A stretch of DNA of 64,000 bases from Pseudomonas fluorescens (GCF_902498065.1 NZ_CABVIR010000002.1:124001-188000), one strand, 5' to 3'. Counted from the first letter of the stretch, positions 34,372-44,972 are shown. Notes: generated by a model not told the origin, from the sequence alone. Translations and numbers: made by a program.

Positions 34372-35177
34372 TGCTCAAACAACGAATCATCACCGCGCTG
34401 ATCCTGCTACCGATCGCCTTATGCGGGTTTTTCCTGCTCGAAGGCTCCGGTTTTGCGCTGTTCATCGGGCTGGTCGTGACCCTCGGTGCCTGGGAATGGG
34501 CGCGTCTGGCGGGCTTCAATGAGCAACCGATCCGCGTTGCCTATGCGGCAGTGGTCGCGTTGATGCTGTTTGTCATGCACATTCTGCCGGGGCTGGCACC
34601 TTGGGTGCTGGGCGCTTCGGTGCTGTGGTGGGGGGTGGCGACGTATCTGGTGCTGACGTACCCGCGCTCCAGTGCGCACTGGTCCAGTGCCGCCTGCAAA
34701 CTGGTGATCGGTCTGTTGATCCTGTTGCCGGCCTGGCAAGGTCTGGTCCAGATCAAGCAGGAACCCTTGGGTAACTGGTTGATCATGGCGGTCATGGTTC
34801 TGGTCTGGGGCGCCGACATCGGTGCTTACTTTTCCGGTCGGGCCTTCGGCAAGCGCAAGCTGGCGCCGCAGGTCAGTCCTGGCAAAAGCTGGGAGGGCGT
34901 CTATGGCGGCCTTGCGCTGAGCCTGGTGATAACCGCCATCGTCGGTTTCGTGCGTGACTGGAGTTTCGCCCAGATGCTGATGGGTCTGATCGGTGCCGCA
35001 GTGATCGTCTTCATTTCGGTGGTGGGAGACCTCACTGAAAGCATGTTCAAGCGCCAGTCCGGGATCAAGGACAGTAGCAATCTGCTGCCAGGCCATGGGG
35101 GTGTGCTCGATCGCATCGACAGCCTTACAGCCGCGATCCCGGTGTTTGCGGTGTTGCTGTGGATGGCAGCACCGTGA
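34371..35177 (+). CDS. cdsA: Phosphatidate cytidylyltransferase CdsA
   Basis: 268 residues with about eight hydrophobic spans. CdsA converts phosphatidic acid and CTP to CDP-diacylglycerol, the branch point for all phospholipids. The diagnostic C-terminal signature runs from [18 protein letters not shown] through [33 protein letters not shown] is the second conserved loop. It is coupled to uppS upstream (1-base overlap) and to dxr downstream (GTGA overlap), so phospholipid and isoprenoid synthesis share a transcript. Confidence 0.95.
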   Translation: MLKQRIITALILLPIALCGFFLLEGSGFALFIGLVVTLGAWEWARLAGFNEQPIRVAYAAVVALMLFVMHILPGLAPWVLGASVLWWGVATYLVLTYPRSSAHWSSAACKLVIGLLILLPAWQGLVQIKQEPLGNWLIMAVMVLVWGADIGAYFSGRAFGKRKLAPQVSPGKSWEGVYGGLALSLVITAIVGFVRDWSFAQMLMGLIGAAVIVFISVVGDLTESMFKRQSGIKDSSNLLPGHGGVLDRIDSLTAAIPVFAVLLWMAAP

Positions 35178-36364
35178 GCCGTCCACAACAGATTACCGTT
35201 CTGGGGGCTACCGGTTCGATCGGACTGAGCACGCTCGACGTCATTGCCCGTCATCCCGAGCGTTATCAGGTGTTCGCCTTGAGTGGTTTCACTCGTCTGA
35301 GTGAGTTGTTAGCGTTGTGTGTGCGTCATGCGCCACGGTTCGCCGTTGTGCCAGAGCAGGGCGCTGCCCGAGGCTTGCAGGACGATTTGCGTGCGGCAGG
35401 GCTGTCGACCCGTGTACTGGTGGGGGAAGAGGGGCTGTGTCAGGTCGCCGCCGACCCTGAGGTCGATGCCGTCATGGCGGCCATCGTCGGTGCGGCGGGC
35501 CTTCGCCCAACGCTGGCAGCGGTCGAGGCCGGCAAGAAAATACTCTTGGCCAACAAAGAAGCACTGGTGATGTCCGGTGCGTTATTCATGCAGGCCGTAC
35601 GTAAAAGCGGTTCAGTGTTGCTGCCGATCGACAGCGAGCACAACGCGATTTTCCAGTGCCTACCGCAGGATTTCGCTCGCGGACTGAGTGCGGTCGGTGT
35701 CCGTCGGATTTTGCTGACAGCTTCGGGCGGTCCTTTCCGACAGACGCCTATGGCTGAACTGGTGCATGTAACCCCGGATCAAGCGTGTGCCCATCCGAAC
35801 TGGTCCATGGGGCGCAAGATTTCGGTGGATTCGGCCAGCATGATGAACAAAGGCCTTGAGCTGATCGAAGCCTGCTGGCTGTTTGATGCCAAGCCGTCGC
35901 AGGTCGAAGTGGTGATTCACCCACAGAGCGTGATTCATTCGCTTGTCGATTACATCGATGGTTCGGTCCTGGCTCAACTGGGCAACCCCGACATGCGCAC
36001 GCCTATCGCCAATGCGCTGGCCTGGCCGGAGCGTATCGATTCGGGTGTCGCACCGCTGGATCTGTTTGCCATTGCGCGTCTGGATTTCCAGGCCCCCGAT
36101 GAGGAGCGTTTCCCATGCCTGCGCCTTGCGCGTCAGGCCGCAGAGGCTGGCAATAGCGCGCCAGCCATGCTCAATGCGGCGAATGAAGTGGCGGTCGCGG
36201 CCTTTCTCGACGGGCGGGTTCGCTATCTGGAAATCGCGAGTATCATCGAAGAAGTCTTGAATCTCGAACCCGTGGTTGAGGTGGATGATCTCGAGGCGGT
36301 GTTCACGGCTGACGCGAAAGCGCGAGTACTGGCCGGGCAGTGGTTGAGTCGTCACGGGCGGTAG
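35174..36364 (+). CDS. dxr: 1-deoxy-D-xylulose-5-phosphate reductoisomerase
   Basis: 396 residues from the GTG at 35174 ([11 protein letters not shown]), which overlaps the cdsA stop by 4 bases and gives the length I recall for P. aeruginosa Dxr. A GTG 15 bases earlier is in frame but less likely. Dxr rearranges and reduces DXP to MEP with NADPH, the committed step of the non-mevalonate isoprenoid pathway. The NADPH motif is [13 protein letters not shown], metal and substrate residues lie in [11 protein letters not shown], and [11 protein letters not shown] and [19 protein letters not shown] are diagnostic. ispD and ispF of the same pathway are at 55.7 and 59.6 kb. Confidence 0.96.
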   Translation: MSRPQQITVLGATGSIGLSTLDVIARHPERYQVFALSGFTRLSELLALCVRHAPRFAVVPEQGAARGLQDDLRAAGLSTRVLVGEEGLCQVAADPEVDAVMAAIVGAAGLRPTLAAVEAGKKILLANKEALVMSGALFMQAVRKSGSVLLPIDSEHNAIFQCLPQDFARGLSAVGVRRILLTASGGPFRQTPMAELVHVTPDQACAHPNWSMGRKISVDSASMMNKGLELIEACWLFDAKPSQVEVVIHPQSVIHSLVDYIDGSVLAQLGNPDMRTPIANALAWPERIDSGVAPLDLFAIARLDFQAPDEERFPCLRLARQAAEAGNSAPAMLNAANEVAVAAFLDGRVRYLEIASIIEEVLNLEPVVEVDDLEAVFTADAKARVLAGQWLSRHGR

Positions 36365-36416
36365 TGCTGCAATACGTTGGCCCATGCAGCACCGGATAAG
36401 ATTGCGGAGAAAGTAA

Positions 36417-37769
36417 ATGAGCGCGCTCTATATGATTGTCGGCACCCTGGTAGCCCTGGGCGTGCTGGTCACCTTCCACGAGTTCGGCCATTTCTGGGTC
36501 GCACGTCGCTGTGGGGTCAAAGTGCTGCGTTTCTCCGTGGGCTTCGGTATGCCGTTGCTGCGTTGGCACGACAAGAAAGGCACTGAGTTCGTGGTTGCCG
36601 CTATCCCGCTGGGTGGCTACGTGAAAATGCTCGACGAGCGCGAAGGCGAAGTGCCGGCCGATCAGCTCGATCAATCCTTCAATCGCAAATCCGTCCGTCA
36701 GCGCATTGCTATCGTGTCGGCGGGGCCGATTGCCAACTTCTTGCTGGCGATGATTTTTTTCTGGGTGCTCGCCATGCTCGGCAGCGAGCAGGTGCGCCCG
36801 GTCATTGGTGCTGTTGAATCCGGCAGTATCGCCGCCAAGGCAGGTTTGAGTCCGGGTCAGGAAATTGTTGCCATTGATGGTGAGCCCACTTCGGGCTGGG
36901 GGGCAGTGAATCTGCAACTGGTTCGGCGTCTCGGCGAGAGCGGTTCCCTTCAGGTGCAGGTCCGCGAGCAGGGCTCCACAGCAGATTCACCGCGTGAGCT
37001 GGTGCTGGATAAATGGCTCAAGGGTGCGGACGAACCGGATCCGATACGCTCGCTGGGTATCCGTCCTTGGCGTCCGGCATTGCCGCCGGTTCTGGCAGAG
37101 CTCGATCCAAAGGGCCCGGCACAGGCTGCGGGCCTGAAAACCGGCGATCGGTTGTTGGCCCTGGATGGCAAGCCTCTGGATGACTGGCAGCAGGTGGTCG
37201 ATATCGTCCGTATGCATCCGGATACCAAAATCCTGCTGCGCGTCGAGCGCGATGGTGCTCAAATCGACGTCCCTGTGACGCTCGCTGCTCGCGGCGAGAA
37301 AAAATCGCCCGGTGGTTATCTCGGCGCCGGGGTGAAAGCAATCGATTGGCCGCCGGAGATGATTCGCGAGGTCAGTTACGGTCCTTTGGCCGCGATTGGC
37401 GAGGGGGCTCGACGCACCTGGACCATGAGCGTACTGACCCTCGATTCGCTCAAGAAAATGTTGTTCGGCGAGCTCTCGGTAAAAAACTTGAGTGGACCGA
37501 TAACCATTGCTAAAGTGGCGGGCGCTTCTGCCCAGTCGGGCGTCGCTGATTTCCTGAATTTCCTTGCTTATCTGAGTATTAGCCTGGGAGTTCTGAATTT
37601 GTTGCCCATTCCTGTACTGGATGGGGGGCATTTGTTGTTTTATCTGATCGAGTGGGTGCGTGGTCGCCCCTTGTCGGATCGGGTGCAGGGTTGGGGGATA
37701 CAGATCGGCATCAGTTTGGTGGTCGGGGTGATGTTGCTCGCTCTGGTCAATGATTTGGGTCGTCTGTAA
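36417..37769 (+). CDS. rseP: Site-2 protease RseP (RIP metalloprotease)
   Basis: A 450-residue inner-membrane zinc protease. The HExxH motif is in TM1 (His21-Glu22-Phe-Gly-His25). The second metal motif, LPIPVLDGGHLL, is in the third span (about residues 398-409). Two PDZ domains lie between (about 115-190 and 215-300). RseP makes the second cut in the anti-sigma factor (MucA/RseA), releasing the envelope-stress sigma factor AlgU/RpoE, and also clears signal-peptide remnants. Its position directly before bamA couples stress sensing to outer-membrane assembly genes. Confidence 0.95.
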   Translation: MSALYMIVGTLVALGVLVTFHEFGHFWVARRCGVKVLRFSVGFGMPLLRWHDKKGTEFVVAAIPLGGYVKMLDEREGEVPADQLDQSFNRKSVRQRIAIVSAGPIANFLLAMIFFWVLAMLGSEQVRPVIGAVESGSIAAKAGLSPGQEIVAIDGEPTSGWGAVNLQLVRRLGESGSLQVQVREQGSTADSPRELVLDKWLKGADEPDPIRSLGIRPWRPALPPVLAELDPKGPAQAAGLKTGDRLLALDGKPLDDWQQVVDIVRMHPDTKILLRVERDGAQIDVPVTLAARGEKKSPGGYLGAGVKAIDWPPEMIREVSYGPLAAIGEGARRTWTMSVLTLDSLKKMLFGELSVKNLSGPITIAKVAGASAQSGVADFLNFLAYLSISLGVLNLLPIPVLDGGHLLFYLIEWVRGRPLSDRVQGWGIQIGISLVVGVMLLALVNDLGRL

Positions 37770-37789
37770 CACTTCGCTGAATTGCGAAT

Positions 37790-37816
37790 CTGCCGCATTT
37801 TGCGGCAGTTTGTTTA
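37790..37816 (+). terminator. Intrinsic terminator between rseP and bamA
   Basis: CTGCCGC (37790-37796), a loop of ATTTT, GCGGCAG (to 37808) and TTTGTTTA. The 7-bp GC stem with a T-rich tail lies 20 bases after the rseP stop and 28 before bamA, so it probably only attenuates. Confidence 0.7.
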
Positions 37817-37843
37817 TTGCCAGTTGGAATAAGAAAGGACTTC

Positions 37844-40219
37844 ATGAAACGTCTGCTGCTAACTGCGGTTCTCACCGTATTGATGATCGCCGAAGTTCAC
37901 GCCGAGTCCTTCACTATCTCTGATATTCGCGTCAATGGCCTCCAGCGGGTCTCCGCGGGTAGCGTCTTTGGTGCCTTGCCGTTGAACGTCGGTGAACAGG
38001 CGGATGATCGTCGCCTGGTGGAATCCACTCGTGCGCTGTTCAAAACCGGGTTCTTTCAAGATATCCAGCTGGGCCGTGATGGCAACGTCCTGGTCATCAC
38101 GGTAGTCGAGCGTCCGTCCGTCGCCAGTATCGAGATCGAGGGTAACAAGGCGATCTCCACTGAAGACCTGATGAAGGGCCTCAAACAATCCGGTCTGGCC
38201 GAAGGCGAGATCTTCCAGCGCGCCACCCTCGAAGGTGTTCGCAACGAGCTGCAGCGCCAATACGTCGCTCAGGGTCGCTACTCGGCTACCGTCGACACCG
38301 AAGTGGTGCCGCAGCCGCGTAACCGTGTCGGCCTGAAGGTCAATATCAACGAAGGCACCGTCGCGGCTATCCAGCACATCAACGTGGTGGGGAACACGGT
38401 CTTCCCCGATGAAGACCTGATCGACCTGTTCGAACTCAAGACCACCAACTGGCTGTCGTTCTTCAAGAACGACGACAAATACGCTCGTGAAAAACTTTCC
38501 GGTGACCTGGAACGTCTGCGTTCCTACTACCTGGACCGCGGCTATATCAACATGGATATCGCTTCGACCCAGGTATCGATTACCCCGGACAAGAAACACG
38601 TCTACATCACCGTCAACGTCAACGAAGGCGAGAAGTACACCGTTCGTGACGTCAAACTGAGCGGCGACCTGAAAGTTCCTGAAGACCAGGTCAAGTCCTT
38701 GTTGCTGGTGCAGAAAGGCCAGGTGTTCTCGCGCAAGCTGATGACCACCACGTCCGAACTGATCACCCGTCGTCTGGGTAACGAGGGTTACACCTTCGCC
38801 AACGTCAACGGCGTGCCTCAGCCGCACGATGAAGACCACACTGTCGATATCACTTTCGCAGTCGATCCGGGCAAACGTGCTTACGTGAACCGCATCAACT
38901 TCCGTGGCAACACCAAGTCCGAAGACGAAGTGCTGCGCCGTGAAATGCGTCAGATGGAAGGCGGCTGGGCTTCGACTTATCTGATCGACCAGTCCAAGAC
39001 CCGTCTTGAGCGTCTGGGCTTCTTTAAAGAAGTGAACGTCGAAACCCCGGCTGTACCGGGTGTCGATGACCAGGTTGACGTGAATTACAGCGTTGAAGAA
39101 CAAGCGTCCGGTTCGATTACCGCCAGTGTCGGCTTTGCACAGAGTGCCGGTCTGATCCTCGGTGGTTCGATCACCCAGAACAACTTCCTCGGTACCGGTA
39201 ACAAGGTCAGCGTTGGCTTGACCCGCAGTGAATACCAGAGCCGCTATAACTTTGGTTATGTCGACCCGTACTGGACTGCTGACGGTGTGAGCCTGGGTTA
39301 CAACGCTTTCTATCGCACTACTGACTACAAAGACCTTGATGTCGACGTAGCAAGCTATGCCGTAGATAGCCTGGGTGCTGGCGTGAGCGTCGGTTACCCG
39401 ATCAGCGAGACTTCGCGTCTGACCTTCGGCCTGACTGCGCAACAAGACAAGATCAAGACAGGTGTGTACACCGTTGACGAGATCTTCGACTTCGTTAACA
39501 AGGAAGGCGACAACTACCTGAACTTCAAGGCTTCGGCTGGTTGGTCTGAGTCGACCCTGAACAAGGGCGTGCTGGCGACCCGTGGTCATTCGCAAAGCCT
39601 GGTGCTGGAATCCACAACGCCGGGTAGCGACCTGTCGTTCTTCAAGCTCGACTACCGTGGCCAGTTGTTCCAGCCGTTGTCCGAAAACTACACCATGCGT
39701 CTGCATACCGAACTGGGTTATGGCGACGGCTACGGTTCGACCGATGGCTTGCCGTTCTATGAAAACTACTATGCTGGTGGTTTCAACTCGGTTCGTGGCT
39801 TCAAGGACAGCACCCTGGGTCCTCGCAGTACGCCGAGCCGCGGCACCAACCCGGGTACGGCGCTTGATCCGGACCAGGATCCGCTGCCGTTCGGTGGTAA
39901 TGTCCTGATCCAGGGCGGGGTAGAGGTTCTGTTCCCTCTGCCGTTCGTCAAGGATCAACGCTCCCTGCGTACTTCGGTATTCTGGGATGTGGGTAACGTT
40001 TTCGACTCGACGTGCAAAGAAACCACCAACGCGAACGGTTCGTCGTCCAACACCAAGTGCAACGACATCAGCTTGAGCAACATGGCCAGCTCTGTCGGTG
40101 TGGGTGTGACGTGGGTCACCGCACTGGGTCCTCTGAGTTTCGCGTTGGCCATGCCGATCAAGAAACCGGATGAGGCTGAAACTCAAGTGTTCCAATTCTC
40201 CCTCGGCCAGACGTTCTAA
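37844..40219 (+). CDS. bamA: Outer-membrane protein assembly factor BamA
   Basis: 791 residues from the ATG at 37844, which has AAAGGA upstream and a signal peptide directly after it (LLLTAVLTVLMIAEVHA, cut before ESFT). Five POTRA domains span about residues 22-420, and a 16-strand beta-barrel forms the remainder. The lid-loop motif appears as GGFNSVRGFKD, a VRGF form of VRGF/Y. The last residue is phenylalanine (SLGQTF), the beta-signal for insertion. BamA folds and inserts beta-barrel proteins as the core of the Bam complex. Skp, the periplasmic chaperone that delivers clients, follows 45 bases later. Confidence 0.97.
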   Translation: MKRLLLTAVLTVLMIAEVHAESFTISDIRVNGLQRVSAGSVFGALPLNVGEQADDRRLVESTRALFKTGFFQDIQLGRDGNVLVITVVERPSVASIEIEGNKAISTEDLMKGLKQSGLAEGEIFQRATLEGVRNELQRQYVAQGRYSATVDTEVVPQPRNRVGLKVNINEGTVAAIQHINVVGNTVFPDEDLIDLFELKTTNWLSFFKNDDKYAREKLSGDLERLRSYYLDRGYINMDIASTQVSITPDKKHVYITVNVNEGEKYTVRDVKLSGDLKVPEDQVKSLLLVQKGQVFSRKLMTTTSELITRRLGNEGYTFANVNGVPQPHDEDHTVDITFAVDPGKRAYVNRINFRGNTKSEDEVLRREMRQMEGGWASTYLIDQSKTRLERLGFFKEVNVETPAVPGVDDQVDVNYSVEEQASGSITASVGFAQSAGLILGGSITQNNFLGTGNKVSVGLTRSEYQSRYNFGYVDPYWTADGVSLGYNAFYRTTDYKDLDVDVASYAVDSLGAGVSVGYPISETSRLTFGLTAQQDKIKTGVYTVDEIFDFVNKEGDNYLNFKASAGWSESTLNKGVLATRGHSQSLVLESTTPGSDLSFFKLDYRGQLFQPLSENYTMRLHTELGYGDGYGSTDGLPFYENYYAGGFNSVRGFKDSTLGPRSTPSRGTNPGTALDPDQDPLPFGGNVLIQGGVEVLFPLPFVKDQRSLRTSVFWDVGNVFDSTCKETTNANGSSSNTKCNDISLSNMASSVGVGVTWVTALGPLSFALAMPIKKPDEAETQVFQFSLGQTF

Positions 40220-40264
40220 GCGTCTGACCCAAGATAACGACAATGGATTTTGTAGGAGTGCATC

Positions 40265-40768
40265 GTGCGTAAGTTGACTCAATTGGTTCTCCTGGCGACC
40301 GTACTGGTAGCCGGTCCGGCTTTTGCCGACATGAAAATCGCCGTTCTGAACTATCAAATGGCTTTGCTGGAATCCGACGCGGCCAAGAAGTACGCCGTGG
40401 ATGCCGAGAAGAAGTTCGGCCCGCAGCTGACCAAGCTCAAGACGCTGGAAAGCAGTGCCAAGGGTATCCAGGACCGTCTGATGGCTGGCGGCGACAAGAT
40501 GCAGCAAGGCGAGCGTGAGCGTCTGGAGCTTGAATTCAAGCAAAAGGCCCGTGACTTCCAGTTCCAGTCCAAGGAATTGAACGAAGCCAAAGCCGTTGCC
40601 GACCGTGAAATGCTGAAGCAGCTCAAGCCGAAACTGGACAGCGCTGTGGAAGAAGTCATCAAGAAAGGTGCTTTTGACCTGGTCTTCGAGCGTGGCGCAG
40701 TGATTGATGTCAAACCTCAGTACGACATCACTCGCCAGGTTATCGAGCGCATGAATCAGCTGAAGTAA
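40265..40768 (+). CDS. skp: Periplasmic chaperone Skp/OmpH
   Basis: 167 residues starting at GTG, with GTAGGAG upstream. The signal peptide VRKLTQLVLLATVLVAGPAFA is cut before DMKI. The mature protein has the Skp plan: a short beta core (MKIAVLNYQMALLES at one end, FDLVFERGAVIDVKPQYDI at the other) and two long helices rich in Lys/Glu/Gln forming the trimeric tentacles. It holds unfolded outer-membrane proteins on their way to BamA. lpxD starts 3 bases after its stop. Confidence 0.93.
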   Translation: MRKLTQLVLLATVLVAGPAFADMKIAVLNYQMALLESDAAKKYAVDAEKKFGPQLTKLKTLESSAKGIQDRLMAGGDKMQQGERERLELEFKQKARDFQFQSKELNEAKAVADREMLKQLKPKLDSAVEEVIKKGAFDLVFERGAVIDVKPQYDITRQVIERMNQLK

Positions 40769-40771
40769 TCC

Positions 40772-41827
40772 ATGACAGCGACCATAAAACTCGGCCAGTT
40801 GGCCGAGTTCCTTGGCGCCACTCTACGTGGCGACCCGGAGAAGGAAATTACTGGGCTAGCCACTTTGCAAGAGGCTGGCCCAGCTCAGTTGAGCTTTCTG
40901 GCAAATCCTCAGTACCGCAAATACCTGGCTGACAGCCGGGCTGCAGCTTTGTTGCTGAAAGCCGCTGATGCTGAAGGTTTTGCCGGGAATGTATTGGTAG
41001 TGCCTGATCCCTACGCCGCCTACGCGCGTGTTTCCCACCTGTTCGATCCCAAGCCCAAGGCGGCTGCCGGCATTCATCCGACTGCAGTGATTGCAGCTGA
41101 CGCGGTGGTTGATCCAGCGGCGAGCGTCGGTGCCTTTGTGGTCATCGAGAGCGGGGCGCGAATTGATGCCGGGACGACCATCGGCGCGCACTGCTTCATT
41201 GGCGCCCGTAGTGTCATTGGCGAAGGTGGCTGGCTCGCACCGCGCGTCACCCTGTATCACGACGTGCGCATCGGTAAGCGGGTGGTGATTCAATCCGGTG
41301 CCGTTCTGGGTGGAGAAGGCTTCGGCTTTGCCAACGAGAAAGGCATCTGGCAGAAAATCGCCCAGATCGGTGGCGTTCTGGTCGGTGACGATGTGGAGAT
41401 TGGCGTGAATACTGCCATCGACCGCGGCGCACTGGCCGATACCGTTCTTGGCAATGGCGTGAAGCTCGACAATCAGATTCAGATTGCCCACAACGTCCAG
41501 GTCGGTGATCACACCGCCATGGCCGCGTGCGTGGGCATTTCCGGCAGCACCAAAATCGGCAAGCATTGCATGCTCGCCGGTGGCGTAGGGCTGGTGGGGC
41601 ATATCGAAATTTGCGACAAGGTTTTCATTACCGGGATGACCATGGTGACTCACTCGATTACCGAGCCGGGCTCCTATTCTTCCGGTACGGCCATGCAACC
41701 GGCTGCCGAATGGCGCAAAAGCGCGGCACGTATCCGTCAGCTCGATGACATCGCGCGGCGGCTGCGACAGCTGGAAAAGCGAACAGGGGAAGTGACCCCT
41801 GACGGTATTGCTTCATCAGATGGCTGA
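40772..41827 (+). CDS. lpxD: UDP-3-O-(3-hydroxyacyl)glucosamine N-acyltransferase LpxD
   Basis: 351 residues. LpxD adds the second (N-linked) 3-hydroxyacyl chain from acyl-ACP to UDP-3-O-acylglucosamine in lipid A synthesis. The N-terminal uridine-binding domain ([15 protein letters not shown]) is followed by hexapeptide repeats forming a left-handed beta-helix and a C-terminal helix. The catalytic-histidine region is [27 protein letters not shown] and [16 protein letters not shown] are typical. Tightly linked after skp (3 bases). fabZ follows after 108 bases containing a GC-rich hairpin. Confidence 0.95.
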   Translation: MTATIKLGQLAEFLGATLRGDPEKEITGLATLQEAGPAQLSFLANPQYRKYLADSRAAALLLKAADAEGFAGNVLVVPDPYAAYARVSHLFDPKPKAAAGIHPTAVIAADAVVDPAASVGAFVVIESGARIDAGTTIGAHCFIGARSVIGEGGWLAPRVTLYHDVRIGKRVVIQSGAVLGGEGFGFANEKGIWQKIAQIGGVLVGDDVEIGVNTAIDRGALADTVLGNGVKLDNQIQIAHNVQVGDHTAMAACVGISGSTKIGKHCMLAGGVGLVGHIEICDKVFITGMTMVTHSITEPGSYSSGTAMQPAAEWRKSAARIRQLDDIARRLRQLEKRTGEVTPDGIASSDG

Positions 41828-41884
41828 TACCATTTCCATATCAAGTGTGCACAGCCGCTAGACTGCCTCCTTGATTTGCTAGAG

Positions 41885-41907
41885 GAGCGCGCGTCAGTCG
41901 CGCGTTC
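41885..41907 (+). other. GC-rich hairpin in the fabZ leader
   Basis: GAGCGCGCG (41885-41893) pairs with CGCGCGTTC (41899-41907) over 9 bp (one G-U) around a 5-base loop. It lies 28 bases before the fabZ start. No T-run follows, so it is more likely a translational or RNA-stability element than a terminator. Confidence 0.45.
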
Positions 41908-41935
41908 CCAATCTTTACATAGGCTTCCTCCCGAA

Positions 41936-42376
41936 ATGATGGACATCAACGAGATTCGCGAATACCTGCCTCACCGTTACCCGTTCCTGCTGGTGGACCG
42001 GGTCGTGGATCTGGATGTGGAAGGCAAGCGCATTCGCGCCTACAAGAATGTCAGCATCAACGAACCGTTCTTCAATGGTCACTTCCCTGCGCATCCAATC
42101 ATGCCAGGCGTACTGATCATTGAGGCGATGGCTCAGGCTGCCGGGATCCTTGGTTTCAAAATGCTGGACGTGAAGCCGGCTGATGGCACCCTGTACTACT
42201 TCGTCGGCTCCGACAAACTGCGTTTCCGTCAGCCGGTCAAGCCTGGCGACCAGTTGATTCTTGAAGCCACCTTCATCAGCTGCAAACGCAAGATCTGGAA
42301 GTTCGAATGCCAGGCATCGGTAGATGGCAAGCCGGTCTGCTCGGCCGAGATCATCTGTGCGGAACAAAAAGTATGA
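41936..42376 (+). CDS. fabZ: 3-hydroxyacyl-ACP dehydratase FabZ
   Basis: 146 residues from the first of two adjacent ATGs at 41936 ([17 protein letters not shown]). A frame open to 41876 crosses the leader hairpin. FabZ dehydrates 3-hydroxyacyl-ACP in fatty-acid elongation as a hot-dog-fold dimer. The catalytic His49 and Glu63 lie in [12 protein letters not shown] and IEAMAQ. It competes with LpxA/LpxD for 3-hydroxyacyl-ACP, which explains the conserved lpxD-fabZ-lpxA clustering. lpxA starts inside its stop codon (ATGA). Confidence 0.96.
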   Translation: MMDINEIREYLPHRYPFLLVDRVVDLDVEGKRIRAYKNVSINEPFFNGHFPAHPIMPGVLIIEAMAQAAGILGFKMLDVKPADGTLYYFVGSDKLRFRQPVKPGDQLILEATFISCKRKIWKFECQASVDGKPVCSAEIICAEQKV

Positions 42377-43149
42377 GTTTGATTGACCCTCGCGCAATCA
42401 TCGATCCGACGGCCATCCTGGCCGACGACGTCGAGGTCGGCCCTTGGTCGATCATCGGCGCAGGTGTGGAAATCGGCGAGGGGACAGTGATCGGGCCGCA
42501 TGTAATTCTCAAGGGCCCGACCCGAATCGGTAAGCACAACCGCATCTACCAGTTTTCTTCGGTAGGCGAGGACACGCCCGATCTGAAATACAAGGGTGAA
42601 GAAACCCGTCTGGTCATCGGTGACCATAACGTCATCCGTGAAGGCGTGACCATTCATCGCGGGACCATTCAGGACCGTTCTGAAACGACCCTGGGCGATC
42701 ACAACCTGATCATGGCCTATGCTCACATCGGCCACGACAGCGTCATCGGCAACCATTGCATCCTGGTCAACAACACCGCGTTGGCAGGCCACGTGCATGT
42801 TGAAGACTGGGCGATCCTGTCCGGTTTTACCCTGGTTCACCAGTATTGTCACATCGGTGCGCACAGCTTTTCCGGGATGGGCACCGCCATTGGCAAGGAC
42901 GTTCCAGCGTACGTCACCGTGTTCGGAAACCCTGCCGAAGCTCGCAGCATGAACTTCGAAGGCATGCGCCGTCGTGGTTTCAGCGAAGACGCGATCCACG
43001 CCTTGCGTCGAGCCTACAAGGTGGTTTATCGCCAGGGCTTCACGGTAGAGCAGGCACTCGCGGAACTGGCCGAACCTTCAGAGCTGTTTCCGGAAGTTGC
43101 GGTGTTCCGTGACTCCATCCAGTCTTCAACCCGCGGCATCACTCGTTAA
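42373..43149 (+). CDS. lpxA: UDP-N-acetylglucosamine O-acyltransferase LpxA
   Basis: 258 residues from the ATG at 42373, which overlaps the fabZ stop by 4 bases. LpxA is the first lipid A enzyme and moves a 3-hydroxyacyl chain from ACP to the 3-OH of UDP-GlcNAc. The N-terminal about 190 residues are a left-handed beta-helix of hexapeptides. The catalytic base is His121 in [13 protein letters not shown]. GGDxxR-type acyl-ruler details cannot be judged by eye. The helical C-terminus ([20 protein letters not shown]) is normal. In Pseudomonas LpxA usually prefers C10 acyl chains. Confidence 0.96.
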   Translation: MSLIDPRAIIDPTAILADDVEVGPWSIIGAGVEIGEGTVIGPHVILKGPTRIGKHNRIYQFSSVGEDTPDLKYKGEETRLVIGDHNVIREGVTIHRGTIQDRSETTLGDHNLIMAYAHIGHDSVIGNHCILVNNTALAGHVHVEDWAILSGFTLVHQYCHIGAHSFSGMGTAIGKDVPAYVTVFGNPAEARSMNFEGMRRRGFSEDAIHALRRAYKVVYRQGFTVEQALAELAEPSELFPEVAVFRDSIQSSTRGITR

Positions 43150-43151
43150 TC

Positions 43152-44282
43152 GTGGCTAATCTGCGTATTGCGCTGGTGGCGGGTGAGGCTTCCGGTGACA
43201 TTCTGGGCGCCGGCCTCATGCGCGCGCTCAAGGCACAGCATCCGGCAGTCGAGTTCATGGGTGTCGGTGGTCCGCTGATGCAGGCCGAAGGCCTGACCTC
43301 GTATTTTCCGATGGAACGTCTCTCGGTCATGGGCCTGGTGGAAGTGCTGGGTCGGCTGCGCGAGTTGCTCAAGCGCCGCAAGAAGCTGATTGCGGACCTG
43401 ATCGCCGAGAAACCGGACGTGTTCATCGGTATCGATGCCCCGGATTTCAACCTCAATATCGAACTCAAGCTGCGTCAGGCCGGGATCAAGACGGTGCATT
43501 ACGTCAGCCCGTCGGTGTGGGCTTGGCGGCAGAAGCGGGTGCTGAAGATTCGCGAAGGTTGCGACCTGATGCTGACGCTGTTCCCGTTCGAAGCGAAATT
43601 CTATGAAGAGAAGGGCGTGCCGGTGCGGTTTGTCGGGCACTCCCTGGCTGATGCAATCCCGCTTGAAGCGGATCGCAGCGCGGCACGGGCCGAACTCGGT
43701 TTGCCGGAAGGGCCGTTGGTCGCGCTGATGCCCGGCAGCCGCGGTGGCGAGGTCGGGCGTCTCGGCGCGTTGTTCCTCGATACCGCCCAGCGCCTGCGCG
43801 CCATGCGTCCTGGCGTGCGGTTTGTCATGCCTTGTGCCAGTCCTCAGCGTCGCGCGCAGCTTGAAGAGTTGCTGGTTGGTCGCGATCTGCCGCTGACTCT
43901 GCTCGACGGCAAGTCCCATCTGGCGCTGGCAGCCTGCGACGCAGTGTTGATTGCCTCCGGTACCGCGACCCTTGAGGCCCTGCTGTACAAGCGGCCGATG
44001 GTGGTGGCGTATCGCTTGGCACCGCTGACGTTCTGGATCCTCAAGCGCATGGTGAAAAGCCCTTACGTCTCGTTGCCGAACCTGCTGGCCCAGCGCCTGT
44101 TGGTGCCTGAATTGTTGCAGGACGATGCAACGGTCGAAGCCCTGGCCCAGACGTTGTCGCCCCTGATAGAAGGTGGCGAAGAGCAGACCCGCGGCTTCGA
44201 CGAAATCCACCGAACCTTGCGTCTGGATGCCTCCAATCAGGCAGCGGACGCAGTACTGAATCTGATCGGCAAAACACAATGA
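43152..44282 (+). CDS. lpxB: Lipid A disaccharide synthase LpxB
   Basis: 376 residues starting at GTG (43152), two bases after the lpxA stop. LpxB joins UDP-2,3-diacylglucosamine and lipid X to the beta-1,6 disaccharide. It is a GT-B glycosyltransferase of family GT19. N-terminal [20 protein letters not shown]-like [36 protein letters not shown] and [11 protein letters not shown] are the family blocks in order. It is a peripheral inner-membrane protein. rnhB overlaps its stop by 4 bases. Confidence 0.96.
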   Translation: MANLRIALVAGEASGDILGAGLMRALKAQHPAVEFMGVGGPLMQAEGLTSYFPMERLSVMGLVEVLGRLRELLKRRKKLIADLIAEKPDVFIGIDAPDFNLNIELKLRQAGIKTVHYVSPSVWAWRQKRVLKIREGCDLMLTLFPFEAKFYEEKGVPVRFVGHSLADAIPLEADRSAARAELGLPEGPLVALMPGSRGGEVGRLGALFLDTAQRLRAMRPGVRFVMPCASPQRRAQLEELLVGRDLPLTLLDGKSHLALAACDAVLIASGTATLEALLYKRPMVVAYRLAPLTFWILKRMVKSPYVSLPNLLAQRLLVPELLQDDATVEALAQTLSPLIEGGEEQTRGFDEIHRTLRLDASNQAADAVLNLIGKTQ

Positions 44283-44917
44283 CTAAAGCACAACAGATGG
44301 GCCTCGATTTCACCCTGGTCGCCGAAGTAGAAGAGCTGGTTGCCGGTGTTGACGAAGTCGGTCGCGGCCCGCTCTGCGGTGCCGTGGTGACCGCCGCTGT
44401 GATCCTCGATCCGAACCGTCCGATCCTCGGTCTCAACGACTCGAAGAAGCTCACCGAAGCCCGCCGTGAAAAGCTCTACGACGAAATCTGCGAAAAGGCC
44501 CTGAGCTGGTGCATCGCCCGCGCGGAAGTCGAGGAAATCGACGAGCTGAACATCCTCCATGCCACCATGCTGGCCATGCAGCGCGCGATCGAAGGCCTGC
44601 ACATTCAGCCAAAACTGGCGATGATCGACGGCAACCGCTGCCCGAAACTGGCCATGCGCGCTGAAGCTGTGGTCAAGGGCGACAGCAAGGTACCGGCCAT
44701 CGCCGCCGCCTCGATTCTGGCCAAAGTCAGCCGCGACCGTGAAATGGCGGCATTCGAACTGATTTACCCCGGTTACGGGATCGGCGGCCACAAAGGTTAC
44801 CCGACGCCCGTTCATCTGGAAGCACTGGCACGCTTGGGCCCGACGCCGATTCATCGCCGCTCGTTTGCGCCTGTACGGTTGGCGTATGAAGCGCGCGAAA
44901 GCCTCATGGAGAGTTAG
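44279..44917 (+). CDS. rnhB: Ribonuclease HII
   Basis: 212 residues. It cuts RNA in RNA-DNA hybrids and single ribonucleotides in DNA, starting ribonucleotide excision repair. The catalytic DEG-type block is [14 protein letters not shown] (Asp25, Glu26). IDGNRCPKL holds a further metal aspartate, and [20 protein letters not shown] with [11 protein letters not shown] is typical of type II. The start overlaps lpxB. A strong terminator separates it from dnaE. Confidence 0.95.
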   Translation: MTKAQQMGLDFTLVAEVEELVAGVDEVGRGPLCGAVVTAAVILDPNRPILGLNDSKKLTEARREKLYDEICEKALSWCIARAEVEEIDELNILHATMLAMQRAIEGLHIQPKLAMIDGNRCPKLAMRAEAVVKGDSKVPAIAAASILAKVSRDREMAAFELIYPGYGIGGHKGYPTPVHLEALARLGPTPIHRRSFAPVRLAYEARESLMES

Positions 44918-44939
44918 TCCCAAGGCTGATGTTTTCGCC

Positions 44940-44972
44940 AAGGCCCGGTACAATCCGGGCCTTGTTGTTTTC
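44940..44972 (+). terminator. Intrinsic terminator between rnhB and dnaE
   Basis: AAGGCCCGG (44940-44948) pairs perfectly with CCGGGCCTT (44955-44963) around a 6-base loop and is followed by GTTGTTTTC. It lies 22 bases after the rnhB stop and 22 before dnaE, so it closes the lpx operon or attenuates dnaE. Confidence 0.82.

Noticed and set aside
37859..40543. Very long minus-strand open frame (894 codons) opposite bamA and skp
   Set aside because: It is the antisense shadow of bamA/skp in GC-rich, codon-biased DNA. Its translation has no recognisable motif and no ribosome-binding site, and the plus-strand genes are unmistakable.
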